A stretch of DNA of 64,000 nucleotides from Zygosaccharomyces rouxii (GCF_000026365.1 NC_012996.1:992001-1056000), one strand, 5' to 3'. Shown: positions 9,823-20,481, numbered from the stretch's first letter. Numbers and translations: made by a program. Notes: generated by a model from the sequence alone, not told the origin.

Positions 9823-10295
9823 TTTTTGAGCTAGAACTTACTCACAGTAACCCTTCTGTTGTGTCTTTATAGTTCAACTAGTTCCCTTTAAGTTGTTGGT
9901 TTTCTAACATTAATCGCCCGTTCAAACAAAAGTGTAGTAACAAACAAAATAATAGTAACAATGGGTAATTATAAAACTATGATGACGATGACTATTATAA
10001 GAGAGTATACATATGACTGAAGCTAATGCTACAGGGAGAAAGGGCCCTTATGGAATCCTTTCTCTTTTTCAAGAGTTTCATTATCCGAGAAACTCAATTG
10101 TAAATCCATCATGCAGGGGAAACGAAGAACAGTAGACCAAATCAAAACAAATACGAAGAAATCCGAGAGATTCTATATGGGAATGAGATAATAGTATTAA
10201 GAAAAAAAAAAGAAGAAAAAAAAGTAATACTAATAGTAATATTAATAATAAAATGATAATCATAACAACAGATAAAAACGCCAAAAATTACATCA
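9823..10295. other. Intergenic: SLM4 promoter and CDC34 3' flank
   Basis: 0.47 kb, AT-rich, with alternating A-runs and TAA triplets at 10200-10255. It must hold the SLM4 promoter (minus strand) and the CDC34 terminator. Nothing more specific can be supported. Confidence 0.4.
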
Positions 10296-11153
10296 CTATT
10301 TCTTCCCAATCTTTTCTACTTCTTCTAGATCTTCGCTTTCCTCCTCTGCCTTGTGAGGTTGCTTTCTATCCATTACACTGTCATTATCCATGCTTTCGTC
10401 GTCATCTTCAAACTCTATGTTATCCTCATCGTCGTTTCCATAAGTTCCCTGGTAGTTATAAACGTCTTCGTCGTCGTAGTCAAAAGAATCGTCTTGCAAT
10501 CCCTCTGCGTTTTCATCATCATCCAAATCACTATCATACCAAAAATTGTCTGCAATATCCTTATTATCTTCAGTCTCCTCCTTTTTACCCGTATTAGAAA
10601 CATATGCAGATTCGGAAGTTGGCATGATAAAGCCTGGTGGTAAATCTTGCTTTGATCTATCAACTTCTGATTTAATTCTCTGTTTGTACTGATCTGGATT
10701 CTTTCTATAATCAACGGCAGCATCAACGTTTGCCGGTGATGATATATTAGGATCTTCTAATAGAGAAACTATGGATATTAAAACACTTTCAACTGTTTGC
10801 ACCGGGGACCAAGTTTCTGCATCAGGTTCATCCGTCATCGGATCTCCACTTTGATGCAAGATGGAAATACAAAGTCTACCATCCCTATAGACATTTGGAT
10901 GATAAATCGCCGGTGTGAAACGAAACTGTGGTGGCGAAAAGGGGAAATCCTCTGGAAATCTCATCTGTGCTTTGAAAAACCCACCATGATAGATAGAATC
11001 CTCATTCAAGACCATAACTCCAATATTCCACACGAAGATGTTAGAATCATCTTCTAGTTCTATGTGAAATGATGGAATAGCCTTCTTTGGGTCTGTAAGC
11101 TCTCTGTACTGTCGTAACAATAAATTAGCTGCGGTGTTTCTACGTCCACTCAT
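10296..11153 (-). CDS. CDC34: Cdc34, SCF ubiquitin-conjugating enzyme (E2)
   Basis: 285 aa (S. cerevisiae 295). The UBC domain covers residues 1-170 with active-site Cys95 in the RLCISILH context. The approximately 12-residue acidic insertion after the active site (GDPMTDEPDAETW), the hallmark of Cdc34-type E2s and needed for processive chain building, is present. The C-terminal tail beyond residue 185 is very acidic (Asp/Glu runs), as required for binding the basic canyon of Cdc53/Cul1 in SCF. Cdc34 with SCF marks Sic1, cyclins and other regulators for destruction at G1/S. Position and strand match YDR054C. Confidence 0.97.
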   Translation of the reverse strand: MSGRRNTAANLLLRQYRELTDPKKAIPSFHIELEDDSNIFVWNIGVMVLNEDSIYHGGFFKAQMRFPEDFPFSPPQFRFTPAIYHPNVYRDGRLCISILHQSGDPMTDEPDAETWSPVQTVESVLISIVSLLEDPNISSPANVDAAVDYRKNPDQYKQRIKSEVDRSKQDLPPGFIMPTSESAYVSNTGKKEETEDNKDIADNFWYDSDLDDDENAEGLQDDSFDYDDEDVYNYQGTYGNDDEDNIEFEDDDESMDNDSVMDRKQPHKAEEESEDLEEVEKIGKK

Positions 11154-12333
11154 AATATTACGGATTCTACTTTTATTTCTTGGTTTTTTGTTTAATATGC
11201 CTCTATGTGTTATGTGTTGTTGTGTGTTGCTGTGTGAGACTGTTGATCGGCTTTAAATTTTTTTTTTTGTTAGGGTTTTTTCTCCTTCTAGTAGTTTAGG
11301 TTATGTTAACAACGAGGGAAACGAGTTTTCAGTATGAGGTTGGAATCTCTTTAAAGCTCTTATTGTTCTTCTTCTGCTTTATCTTCTTGTTGACAAAAAA
11401 TCCTGTCTAGAAAGAAAAACTTTGCTCCTTTATTAATGCGTTTGTGTTGTGTGACTAAACTAAATGTTGAAACTGAGTGTTCAATAATCCCAAAAACTTG
11501 TTTTTTCTCTTTTAAATCATCCATCCTTTTTCTGCGTCCGTAATAGAATTTCGGGTGGTGTCCGAGCGAGCCCATCAGCAATAATAGAAAGCCCTGCTAC
11601 TCCTGTTGAGGACTGCTGCAGCTGCCACTATGCTGTCATAGCGAGGCAAATGATCAAGTACGAACATCTCAGAATACATGCCTGGGCAGCCGCCGACAGA
11701 CAGGGAATGTATATGTCTATGTACATGTACGTGTGTGTATAGATTTGTTTGTGATGTCACGAGACAATGGGGAGTGGTACGAGGATGTAGAAAAAGGAAT
11801 TATCGGAAAAACACGGGCGTGATTATCACGTGATATACGATATGCTCCGAACTACAATTACTGCTAGCGCCGTGCGGACCTTGTTGACATGAGAGGCACA
11901 TAGGGATGGGATAAAAGAGAAAGTGCTTGTCTGTTGAAGGTAGCCAGATCAATGTGAACTTTGTGCCCTGTCCATTAGCCAGATAGATCTTTGAAGAAGT
12001 CGGGATTTTATCAGCGCATTCCTTCTTGCAGCTATCTGATCTTATGTACTTGAAAGGAAACTCATTTTATCAGTCAGTGGTCGTATGCTAGAATAGTGCT
12101 AGCGCCGCACCTCTCATACTGCGCGTATCTGTTTCGACACCGCGATAAAGCGGATTTCGTCGGCAATACGAGGGCTGTAAGAGACCAGAGAATTAGTCGC
12201 ACTAGAGTCCTGATTCGATCAAGATAGTGTTCTGGAAATTGTATAAAATAGGGCTAGAAGACGACAAAGTTAAGTCCTGGACTGTTAAAGATCACTCCTC
12301 AGAAAGAAAGCACACTCACTCATCATCATCATT
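11154..12333. promoter_or_regulatory. Divergent promoter region CDC34 / amidase, with GATA sites and repeated TAGCGCCG motif
   Basis: 1.2 kb between divergently transcribed genes. Toward the amidase there is a TATA box (TATAAAATA, 12242-12250) 85 bases before the ATG. Upstream lie five GATAA cores in either orientation (11800-11804, 11823-11827, 12008-12012, 12067-12071, 12144-12148), the type of site used by Gln3/Gat1 in nitrogen catabolite control. The sequence CTAGCGCCG occurs twice (from 11864 and from 12099), a candidate site for a GC-rich-motif regulator. CACGTG occurs at about 11827. No RNA gene or credible short ORF was seen. Confidence 0.55.
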
Positions 12334-14046
12334 ATGACTGCCCCCTATAAGACTGAAAAATTCGCCAAATATGAACCATTAATCAAAGCCTATCAGAAGG
12401 CTAGAGATGATCAAATGGAAAAATACGACCCTAAATTCTATGCAGCATGCTTGGCTAAATTGCCTTCTCAACAAGAATTTGATTCTGAACCAATTGACGC
12501 AACTCAGTTTGTTAAGGCAGATTTTGGCTTACTTTCAGAGAAAGAAGCTGCTATTGTCAATGACTACACTTTACAACAATTGCTGGCAAAACAGTTGGAA
12601 GGTAAATTGACAGCTAAAGAGATTGCACATGCCTTTATCAAATCATCGATCATTGCACAAATCGCCACTAACTGTGTTATGCAATTTATGTTTGATAAAG
12701 CGCTTTCCCAGGCGGCAAAATCCGATGAATTTTTAAAAACCAATAAGCAATTGAAAGGACCCTTGCACGGTATTCCCATCTCCCTAAAGGAACACATGGA
12801 AATCAAAGGGTCGGTTACTCATGCTTCTTACGTTTCGTTAATCGAACACGTTTCAAAAAACACCAACGTTTCTATTCAACTGGTGGAAAATATGGGGGCC
12901 ACCACACATGTCCGTACTTCTCAACCACAAGCAATTATGCATCTTGACACCATCAATAACGTCATTGGTCGTACTAGAAATCCACTTTCCACCAGGCTTT
13001 CTCCAGGTGGATCATCCGGTGGTGAAAGTGCCATCGTCGGCATGCATGGCTCCGTATTGGGTATCGGTTCAGATATCGGCGGTTCCATTAGATGTCCAGC
13101 TGCATTTGCTAATATCTATGGGTTGAGACCTACTACAAAGAGATTCTCTGGTTTATACAGTGTTTCTGGTGGTGGTGGTCAGGAAAGTGTTGTTCCTACT
13201 ATGGGACCATTGGCAAGATCAACGGCTGAACTGAATGCCTTTATGGACCACTACATTAACGATGGTAAACCATGGTTGCTTGACCCAAGCAGTGTACCAC
13301 TGCCATGGAACACTTCACCACAGTTGCCCGCCAAGATCCGCGTGGGAGTGTTGTTCACCGATGGTATCGTGACTCCGTTCCCTGCGGTAACTCGTACCAT
13401 GCATGAAGTAGTAGAAAATTTGAAACAAAATCCTTCTGTAGAGGTGGTCGATTTGAAAAAATATTGGTTATCTGCTGAAGATATGATCAAGGCCAATGAG
13501 ACCGTTTCTACTCTTTACACCTGTGATGGTAACCGCGCACAAAAAGAACTTTTGGTGCCCAGTGGTGAACCAATTTTACCTCTAACAGAATTCTTCTTCG
13601 GGCACAACGAAGGTAAGCATCTTTCCGTGTACGAGAATCATGAGTTGAATAAGATTAGAGACGCCACTAAACTCAAGGTTTTCCAAAATGTTTTCCCTCA
13701 CTGTGATTTCATCTTATCACCAGCCTATGCAGGTCCACCAGAGATTCCAGAACTTTCAAAATACTGGGGATACACTGCATTCTGGAATCTGGTAGATTAT
13801 CCTAACTTAGTTTTCCCAACGCCATTCCAACACGATCCTGCTAAGGATACAGAAATCCCACCACTATATGATAACGTGTTTGAAAGAATGCATTGGAACG
13901 ATAAGGATGGTAAAATACGTTATGATCCAAAGGCTTATGAAGGTGCACACATTGCCTTGCAGCTAACGGGTCCACGTTATCAAGACGAGAGTCTAATTGC
14001 AGCAACTGAAGTTCTTACAAAGAGCCTTGGAATAGGTAGACGTTAA
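12334..14046 (+). CDS. Amidase (amidase-signature family, Amd2/acetamidase-like)
   Basis: 570 aa. A full amidase-signature enzyme: the Ser-cisSer-Lys triad is visible as Lys152 (SLKEH), Ser227 (GGSSGGES) and nucleophile Ser251 (DIGGSIR), with the spacing seen in fatty-acid amide hydrolase. The family hydrolyses small or aryl amides to ammonia and a carboxylate; the fungal members closest in layout are acetamidase and S. cerevisiae Amd2 (YDR242W, 549 aa). No signal peptide is visible, so it should be cytosolic. It sits between CDC34 and ECM33, where the S. cerevisiae sister regions have no amidase, so this is either an ancestral position lost later or a lineage-specific insertion. GATAA clusters upstream suggest use of amides as a nitrogen source. 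The exact substrate is unknown. Confidence 0.93.
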   Translation: MTAPYKTEKFAKYEPLIKAYQKARDDQMEKYDPKFYAACLAKLPSQQEFDSEPIDATQFVKADFGLLSEKEAAIVNDYTLQQLLAKQLEGKLTAKEIAHAFIKSSIIAQIATNCVMQFMFDKALSQAAKSDEFLKTNKQLKGPLHGIPISLKEHMEIKGSVTHASYVSLIEHVSKNTNVSIQLVENMGATTHVRTSQPQAIMHLDTINNVIGRTRNPLSTRLSPGGSSGGESAIVGMHGSVLGIGSDIGGSIRCPAAFANIYGLRPTTKRFSGLYSVSGGGGQESVVPTMGPLARSTAELNAFMDHYINDGKPWLLDPSSVPLPWNTSPQLPAKIRVGVLFTDGIVTPFPAVTRTMHEVVENLKQNPSVEVVDLKKYWLSAEDMIKANETVSTLYTCDGNRAQKELLVPSGEPILPLTEFFFGHNEGKHLSVYENHELNKIRDATKLKVFQNVFPHCDFILSPAYAGPPEIPELSKYWGYTAFWNLVDYPNLVFPTPFQHDPAKDTEIPPLYDNVFERMHWNDKDGKIRYDPKAYEGAHIALQLTGPRYQDESLIAATEVLTKSLGIGRR

Positions 14047-15362
14047 CTGGTACCATATATGTGTTTATTTACGACTATTTTTAATTCGATAAATCTCTGT
14101 TTGATAGCGCCGCGCGTAGCGCCCAAATAAGAGAACGACTGATCCTGTCGCATGACAACGAAGCTTTGTTTTTCGTGAATCTCTACGTCAGCTACTGTTT
14201 ATCCGATGGTACTGTATCGCAACGGGATCTTCTGCAACTCACCGCTAGAAATCCTATTACGCTGACTATCTCCAGGGTACCAAGTCTACTTGAAAGTTTT
14301 CTCAGCTGATCACTGCTATATGACAAGTTATGCTGGAACGACAACAACGCGGGTCATTTCGATTGCATGACGACCTTGTAATTGCTTTCACACCTCCAAT
14401 CACAGTATATCTTGACATGGAGAAACACTACTAGCAAATAGCTAATAGGCGCGGTAACTCATTGCCTAGAGTCTTCTTTCTCACCTCTGAGTGTCTAGGT
14501 CTTGGGATCTCATGCATGTAGATCTCCGCCCATTTGTTAAGTCAATTATCTCCAGAGAAACCCCCGCTGGGAAAAGGAGGAGACGAGGACCGCTGTAGAT
14601 CATTTTTTTACTAATTGAAGGAAAAACTCATTTCGGTTAAACTTTGGGTCTTCGGCACGTAATGGGGAGGAATTGAAACCAGTTCGAAACTGTGTTTCGA
14701 AAATGCAAAAGCACTGAAATGGCTGCAGATCGCACCGTCAATGTTTCTCCTACGTGCCACCTTCCAGATCGGGAGTTTACGCGTTCGCGTCTGACTTCAT
14801 CGACGGATTCGGATATTATTGCCCCAATTCAGACACATACGAAATTTTCAATGGCCCAGCATCCGACCTAATTAGTTTTTTTTATTCCACCTCAGAGGAA
14901 CCCGTAGGGTGATTTACGCCTCTACGTGAATCTCTAGGGAAATCTCAAGCTGCGTTCTATTTTTACAAATATGAAATGGACGAATTACGAGAGATACTAA
15001 GATCTCGTCATAACAGTAATAACAACAACAATAATAAAGAAAGTCGCGTATTTAAATTAGCACGAAAATCTATTTATTTTGAAATCTGCTGGTTCTTGTA
15101 ATATCTTTCCTTCTTTTACCTTCTCGTTTCAACTAATTAATTTCTTCTTTTTGCTTCTCAGTTCCTTTCTCCGTTAGTCTTATTATTGTTATTATTATCC
15201 TCTTCATTTCCCCTCTACTGAGATCGTTATTCGCGTATATATAAAAGGAGTGAATTTATTCTAAAACTTCTTTACTTCCTTCATCCGTTCTACAACACTT
15301 CATTCTGCTAGATTAAGGAAAATCGAAACGATTCACTTCTCATATACTGAATCAAATTGGCT
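14047..15362. promoter_or_regulatory. Intergenic: amidase 3' flank and ECM33 promoter
   Basis: 1.3 kb with no credible gene. Just after the amidase stop, TAGCGCC occurs twice in 19 bases (14105-14123), the same core found twice in the amidase promoter. A TATA box (TATATATAAAAG, 15236-15247) lies about 120 bases before the ECM33-type ATG, typical of a strongly expressed wall-protein gene. TAA/CAA triplet runs are present at 15015-15040. No 5' UTR intron (GTATGT with TACTAAC) is visible, although S. cerevisiae ECM33 is known to have an intron. Confidence 0.5.
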
Positions 15363-16670
15363 ATGAATCTAAAAAGTCTTTTAGTATCTTCTTTGGTGGC
15401 TGGTGCAGCTATTGCTGACAGTGGTAACAGTACAACCAATGTTCCATCATCATGTACGATTAAACCAAACTCTACTGCTACTCAACAATCAGATTTGGAT
15501 AAATACTCTAGTTGCCAAACCTTGGTTGGTAACTTGACCGTCAGTGGTAGTGAAATCCAAACCGGTAGTTTGAACGGTGTCAAGAACTTGGAAGGTTCCT
15601 TGACTATTTACAACGCCAGCAACTTGGTCCAATTCAATGCTGACACATTACAAAACATTTCTCACTCTTTGAACTTGCAATTGTCTACCAGCTTGCAAAC
15701 TGCTTCTTTCAACGGTCTGGAAGAAGTTGACACCATTAAGATGGTTGCATTGCCACAATTGCATGATTTCGAAACTAATGTTAAGAAGGCAAACGTTGTT
15801 TACATCAGTGATACTTCTTTGAAGACTGTTCATGCTTTTGGAGAATTGCAAAAGGTTAGATCATTCAACTTGAACAACAACAAGGACTTGGCTAATTTGG
15901 AATCTTCATTGGAATCTGTTGAAGATGAGCTTGAATTCTCCGCTAACGGTCAAGATGCTAATGTTACCTTCAACGATTTGAAATGGGCTAACAACATTAC
16001 CCTAAGAGATGTCCACAGAGCTTCTTTCGTCTCTTTGAAGCAAGTGAACTCTTCTCTAGGTTTCATTAACAACACTATTGACAGTTTGAACTTGTCGAAC
16101 TTGACTTCTGTTGGAGGTTCTCTAAGTTTTGTCTCTAACAGAAACTTGACTGGTATTAACGCTACTAACTTGGAAGAAGTTGGTGGTGGTTTCGTCATTG
16201 CCAACAACTCTAACTTCAAATTGATTGGTGGTTTCCCTAAGTTGTCTAAGGTCGGTGGTGCCATCTCTGTTGTTGGTAACTACACTTATCTAGACTTGGA
16301 ATCTTTGAATTCCGTTAAGGGTGATGGTGACTTTGAAACTAACTCTGGTAACTTTTCTTGTTCTTCTTTGAAGAGCTTGCAAAGTAAGGGTGGTATCAAG
16401 GGTGACTCTTTTGTCTGTAAGAACGGTGCTCAATCCACTTCTATCAAATTATCCTCAGAAAGCTCCAGCAAGAGCTCTTCCAGTGGCTCTTCCAAGACTG
16501 AAAGCTCCACCAAATCCTCTGATGCTTCTCAGTCCGCTTCTGGTAAATCTGGTTCCAAGAGTACCGCTTCTAACGACGGTAACCAATCTAAAGGTATGGC
16601 AGCTGCTCAATTCGCCCCAGCTGGTTCCCTAATGGGAGCTATGGCCGCTGTTGCTGCTGCTTTGCTATGA
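15363..16670 (+). CDS. ECM33: Ecm33/Pst1-family GPI-anchored cell-wall protein
   Basis: 435 aa from ATG 15363; an in-frame TTG two codons earlier is not a start. It has an N-terminal signal peptide (about residues 1-18), a long receptor-L-domain-like body with repeated leucines and many N-glycosylation sequons, a Ser/Lys-rich stalk (about 360-405), and a C-terminal hydrophobic tail (GSLMGAMAAVAAALL) typical of GPI attachment. The family is needed for cell-wall integrity and correct mannoprotein organisation. Codon use is strongly biased, indicating high expression. S. cerevisiae has two copies, ECM33 (YBR078W) and PST1 (YDR055W); this single gene sits where both map and is their pre-duplication equivalent. 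Unlike S. cerevisiae ECM33, no coding intron is visible. Confidence 0.95.
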   Translation: MNLKSLLVSSLVAGAAIADSGNSTTNVPSSCTIKPNSTATQQSDLDKYSSCQTLVGNLTVSGSEIQTGSLNGVKNLEGSLTIYNASNLVQFNADTLQNISHSLNLQLSTSLQTASFNGLEEVDTIKMVALPQLHDFETNVKKANVVYISDTSLKTVHAFGELQKVRSFNLNNNKDLANLESSLESVEDELEFSANGQDANVTFNDLKWANNITLRDVHRASFVSLKQVNSSLGFINNTIDSLNLSNLTSVGGSLSFVSNRNLTGINATNLEEVGGGFVIANNSNFKLIGGFPKLSKVGGAISVVGNYTYLDLESLNSVKGDGDFETNSGNFSCSSLKSLQSKGGIKGDSFVCKNGAQSTSIKLSSESSSKSSSSGSSKTESSTKSSDASQSASGKSGSKSTASNDGNQSKGMAAAQFAPAGSLMGAMAAVAAALL

Positions 16671-17176
16671 TGAGGTCAACGTTGTTGGAGTATAGTATGT
16701 GGATTGGTTAATAACATAACATTTCAATAATAATAATAATAATAATAACAATAATAAAAAAAAAAGAGAATAACAAGACGGGGAAACATGAGGAATCTTT
16801 ACGCGGGCGGATTTCTTATTTAATTGAACCAATGGTTATTTCGATAACGAATTTATTTCTTCGCATCCACCCAGCTATGATTCATTTTGTTTTTATTTTA
16901 CCATCTTAATTTGTTTTCATCAGTTAACAACGAAAGGTCCGAAAACAATGTTTTTCTTTCCCAGATCTTTAGTTTGTGTTTCTTTTTCGCCGAATCTTTT
17001 TGGGTTGAAGGTTCGTAAATATTAGCAGGGTAGTAATATAATATACAGATAAATTTTATTCTAAAGTATTGATAAATGAGTGCTTACAATCCGTTCTGAA
17101 TCTAAAAATCGAAAATCGAAAATCTAGTGAAAGTTGTTCTTTAAAACTATTTATAATTAATTGTTGTAATTATTGA
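16671..17176. other. Convergent intergenic region with AAT microsatellite
   Basis: 0.5 kb between the 3' ends of ECM33 and TIF32. It holds an AAT/AAC triplet run (16726-16756) followed by a short A-run, and T-rich sequence on both sides as expected for two terminators. No gene is visible. Confidence 0.5.
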
Positions 17177-20100
17177 TTATTTTTGTCCACCTGCTCTTCT
17201 AGCTCTCATCTTTTCTGCAAATGTCATACCAGACTTTGGCTTCTGTTCAGTTGCAGGTGGTGCTGCTGCTGGTGCTGGTGTTGGTGCAGCTGCTGGTGCT
17301 GGTGCTGATTGTTGCTTCTTGGCAGCTGCTTCTTCCATTTCTCTTTGTCTTTGAGCAACTCTATCCAAGTCTTCCTTTGATCTTGGTTTAGCTGCACCGA
17401 ATGGATTTGAAGTTGACGCAGCTGGAGCTGCTGCTGGAGTTGGAGCTGGAGTTGGAGCTGGAGTTGGAGCTGGAGTTGGAGCTGGAGCAGCACCGCCGTT
17501 TGCGTTAGCGGCAGCTGCTGCTGCTTGTTTAGCTCTGAGTTTTTCTGCATAAGTAAGTGGCTGGCCTGAAGGTTTTGGTGGTTGTGCTTGTTGCTGTTCC
17601 TTGACGGCTGCACCTTGCGTTTCTCTTTGCTCACTTGAAACACCATCTTGTTTCTTTCTTTCTTCAAGTAATTTACGAACACGTTCTTCTCTTTCTCTAG
17701 TGGCTTCTTCTTCCTTATGTTTAGCTAATAACTCTTCGTAGCGTTGACGGCGAACTTCTGCAATACGTGCGTTTTTAGCTTCTTCAAATGCTGCACGTCT
17801 TTCAGCGAGAGCGTTACCAACCTTCTCCTCGTGAGCCTTCTGCAAACGAGTTTTCAATCCCCTGTAGTCCTCAAAGACACCTGTCAAACGACCGTAATCA
17901 GCAACCTTATTTTCATGTTCCTCCTTAGCGGTTTGGATGATCTTTGCCTTCAATTGTTCACGTCTGGTGGAGTCGGCCGCACTCATAGCATCAGCCTCCT
18001 TTTGTAACGCTGGTAATTCCACTTTTCTAAATGCTCTTTCAGTATGATCTAATTTCTTTAATGAATAGTTCATACGTTCTTCTAAATCCTTCTTATCCTT
18101 AGATAATTGTTCCACAATGATCTTACGAATATCGGCAATGTCCATATTCTTTGCATCCTCGGGATCGATTTGAGCATGACCCTTGTCGTTGATCTCTTTG
18201 ATAAACTTCTTCAATTCGACTTCCTTAAGAGCTTCCAATTCACGCTTCTTCCTTTCCACCAAACGACGTTGAGCATCTTCCTCCATCTTAGCCTCGATGA
18301 CAGCCTTCTCCTCTAGCATACGTTGTTGTCTCAATTCAGCATCTTGCTCAGCATTTTCAGCAGCAGAGGCTAGAGTCTTTTGTCTTTGTTCATGAGATTT
18401 CTTGGCACGTTCTTCAGCATACTTCTTGGCGTTATCGATAATTTCTTGGGTTTGTTTTATCAAACTTTCACGAGCAACCTTGACCTTTTCCAGATAAGAA
18501 CCATCCTTGAAATCCTCTTCCTCCTGCAATCTCTCAGACAATTGTGCAAGCTTGTTACGGATAAAGGTATTGCGTGTGATCACAACTGGTTCTGGTTCAC
18601 CTGTTGCTTCATCACCTTCACCTTCCTTACCGGTATGTTCATCTTCTTTGACACTTTCAGCATCTGATTCTTCTTCATCTTCTGCTTGTTCAGTCTCTTG
18701 TGCCTCTTCGTTACCGCTGGCAAAGATCTCAAATGGATCCTTGGCAAAAGTAACAGTGTTGGAAGCGTGATCAATGCTGAAAGAGATGTAATCCTCAATG
18801 GCAGCTTGCAACAAACCCTTTTCAATGTCCCAATAAGACATGGACAATGGACTAGGTAGGCTAACAGCGTCATAAAGTTCATCAGTGCTCACAGTAGTAT
18901 ACTTTTGAGATGCACTGACAAGCAACTTTCTGACAATCACGTTTTTCAAGGAATCGGCGTATTGACTGAAATATGGTTTTTGCTCCAATTTTGGCAGCAA
19001 CTGGGTCAATTGTTCCTTGATGCTGTCGAAATCGTATTTGACTTCTAGAATTTCGTAAAATTCCTTGATGTCAGCATCAACCCTCTTGAATACATCTTCG
19101 CGTAAAGCAGATTCGATAGTATCCTTTCTAGTACGCTTAGTTTCGAAATCCAACAAACGGTTTAGACGCATTTGAGGATCGAAACCAACAGTGGGTAGGA
19201 AATCTGGTTGTACCGCTAGAGCTGAAAGCAAAATAATTGATGCATACTTGCTTAATTGTTCTTCGGTAGCATTTTTGTTGGTAGTGTACAATTTGTAAAA
19301 CTTCTCCCAAGCGGCAGTGTGTAGAGTTTGGTTATCAGAGACGAAAAACACTCTAGCTAAGTTTTCATAGTAGTTGGCCAAAGTAGAGGGTTTGGTAGGA
19401 CGTGTAGACATTTTCATTAAATGGTAAACGTCATCGATAGCCTTGAAAGCCTCGTGCCATAATTCCAACTTAACACAGACATTAACCAAATGGAAACGTT
19501 GATCTAAATAACGTTGTAAAGTTTCAGGATCGCTCAAATCAACAATGTTATTACCGCTTTTACTCTGCTGGTAATTAGCAGCGTCCAAGTGTTGACGCAA
19601 CATTTCTGCCAATCTCTTGAATTCATTCTTACGCTTGTATTTTAGACAGAAATTCATTGATCTGTTAACCACACCAGAATAAGTAATTTCCAATTGAGAA
19701 TTGTTTCTCAATAGATCCAAAACAGCCCTATAGGATTCCCAAGTGAATTTCATCCAAGAAGTAACAGCTTCATCATTGAACCCACCAATGGATTGATCTG
19801 ATTCATAGACTGAAAGAAGTAAATTTTCTGGAGTGACACCACCATCTAAATCTTCATCTTCTTCCTCCTTATGAGTCTCTTGAGCTTTAGCTTGTTCAGA
19901 TGACATTTTCAATTCCACCGTGTCGATGTACTTACGAGCAACAGCACCTACAGAGACTAAACCTTCAGGAGTACCTTGAACCAATTTCTTGTATTGATGT
20001 AAACCATCTTTAATTAATCTTCCTTTCTTCAATTCGACACCTAATTCCAAGAATCTGAACACAATAGGTTCAACAGTAGATGGTTCAGCCCAACGGATTC

Positions 20101-20215
20101 TTCTTGCCGTTATATACTCATATAATGTTTGAAGAGCAGCTTGATGCTGGTCAACCGAGATTAATTCATCGGCTCTTTTCAAAGCATTTTCAGGACGTAG
20201 TGCAGGGGGTGCCAT
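17177..20215 (-). CDS. TIF32: Translation initiation factor eIF3a (Tif32/Rpg1)
   Basis: 1012 aa (S. cerevisiae 964). eIF3a is the scaffold subunit of eIF3, which binds the 40S ribosome, eIF1, eIF2 and mRNA. The start MAPPALRPENALKRADELI is the conserved eIF3a N-terminus, followed by a helical PCI region (to about residue 500), an acidic linker rich in Glu (about 505-540), a long highly charged coiled coil of the spectrin-like type (about 550-880), and an Ala/Pro/Thr-rich tail ending in GMTFAEKMRARRAG. The tail carries a tandem APTP repeat coded by a 12-bp DNA repeat. Position and strand match YBR079C. A Reb1 site (TTACCCG, 20358-20364) lies about 145 bases upstream of the ATG. Confidence 0.96.
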   Translation of the reverse strand: MAPPALRPENALKRADELISVDQHQAALQTLYEYITARRIRWAEPSTVEPIVFRFLELGVELKKGRLIKDGLHQYKKLVQGTPEGLVSVGAVARKYIDTVELKMSSEQAKAQETHKEEEDEDLDGGVTPENLLLSVYESDQSIGGFNDEAVTSWMKFTWESYRAVLDLLRNNSQLEITYSGVVNRSMNFCLKYKRKNEFKRLAEMLRQHLDAANYQQSKSGNNIVDLSDPETLQRYLDQRFHLVNVCVKLELWHEAFKAIDDVYHLMKMSTRPTKPSTLANYYENLARVFFVSDNQTLHTAAWEKFYKLYTTNKNATEEQLSKYASIILLSALAVQPDFLPTVGFDPQMRLNRLLDFETKRTRKDTIESALREDVFKRVDADIKEFYEILEVKYDFDSIKEQLTQLLPKLEQKPYFSQYADSLKNVIVRKLLVSASQKYTTVSTDELYDAVSLPSPLSMSYWDIEKGLLQAAIEDYISFSIDHASNTVTFAKDPFEIFASGNEEAQETEQAEDEEESDAESVKEDEHTGKEGEGDEATGEPEPVVITRNTFIRNKLAQLSERLQEEEDFKDGSYLEKVKVARESLIKQTQEIIDNAKKYAEERAKKSHEQRQKTLASAAENAEQDAELRQQRMLEEKAVIEAKMEEDAQRRLVERKKRELEALKEVELKKFIKEINDKGHAQIDPEDAKNMDIADIRKIIVEQLSKDKKDLEERMNYSLKKLDHTERAFRKVELPALQKEADAMSAADSTRREQLKAKIIQTAKEEHENKVADYGRLTGVFEDYRGLKTRLQKAHEEKVGNALAERRAAFEEAKNARIAEVRRQRYEELLAKHKEEEATREREERVRKLLEERKKQDGVSSEQRETQGAAVKEQQQAQPPKPSGQPLTYAEKLRAKQAAAAAANANGGAAPAPTPAPTPAPTPAPTPAAAPAASTSNPFGAAKPRSKEDLDRVAQRQREMEEAAAKKQQSAPAPAAAPTPAPAAAPPATEQKPKSGMTFAEKMRARRAGGQK
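17436..17483. repeat. 12-bp tandem repeat in the eIF3a tail
   Basis: Four near-perfect copies of GGAGTTGGAGCT (plus strand) encode Pro-Ala-Pro-Thr repeats in the eIF3a C-terminal tail. Perfect DNA identity suggests recent copy-number change; the length probably varies between strains. Confidence 0.85.
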
Positions 20216-20481
20216 ATTCTCGAGATAGGTCCCTCTTTAATGTAGCTGGTCCAAAAATATACCTTTCTTTATTGTAAAGCTATTACTATTTGTTCTTACT
20301 TAGTACCTCATCACTCTCTTCATTAGGTGAAAATTTTTTTCAGATAGACGATCTCTGTTACCCGCCCCAAGAGTGATGGGCGGCAACAGCCGGTAGTGAT
20401 AGTAATTGTAAAAAGAAATTTGCTTTATATTTAGTTGAGTTAACCTATAAACTTCGTATTTTTCCAGCAGTTTAGTTCCAT

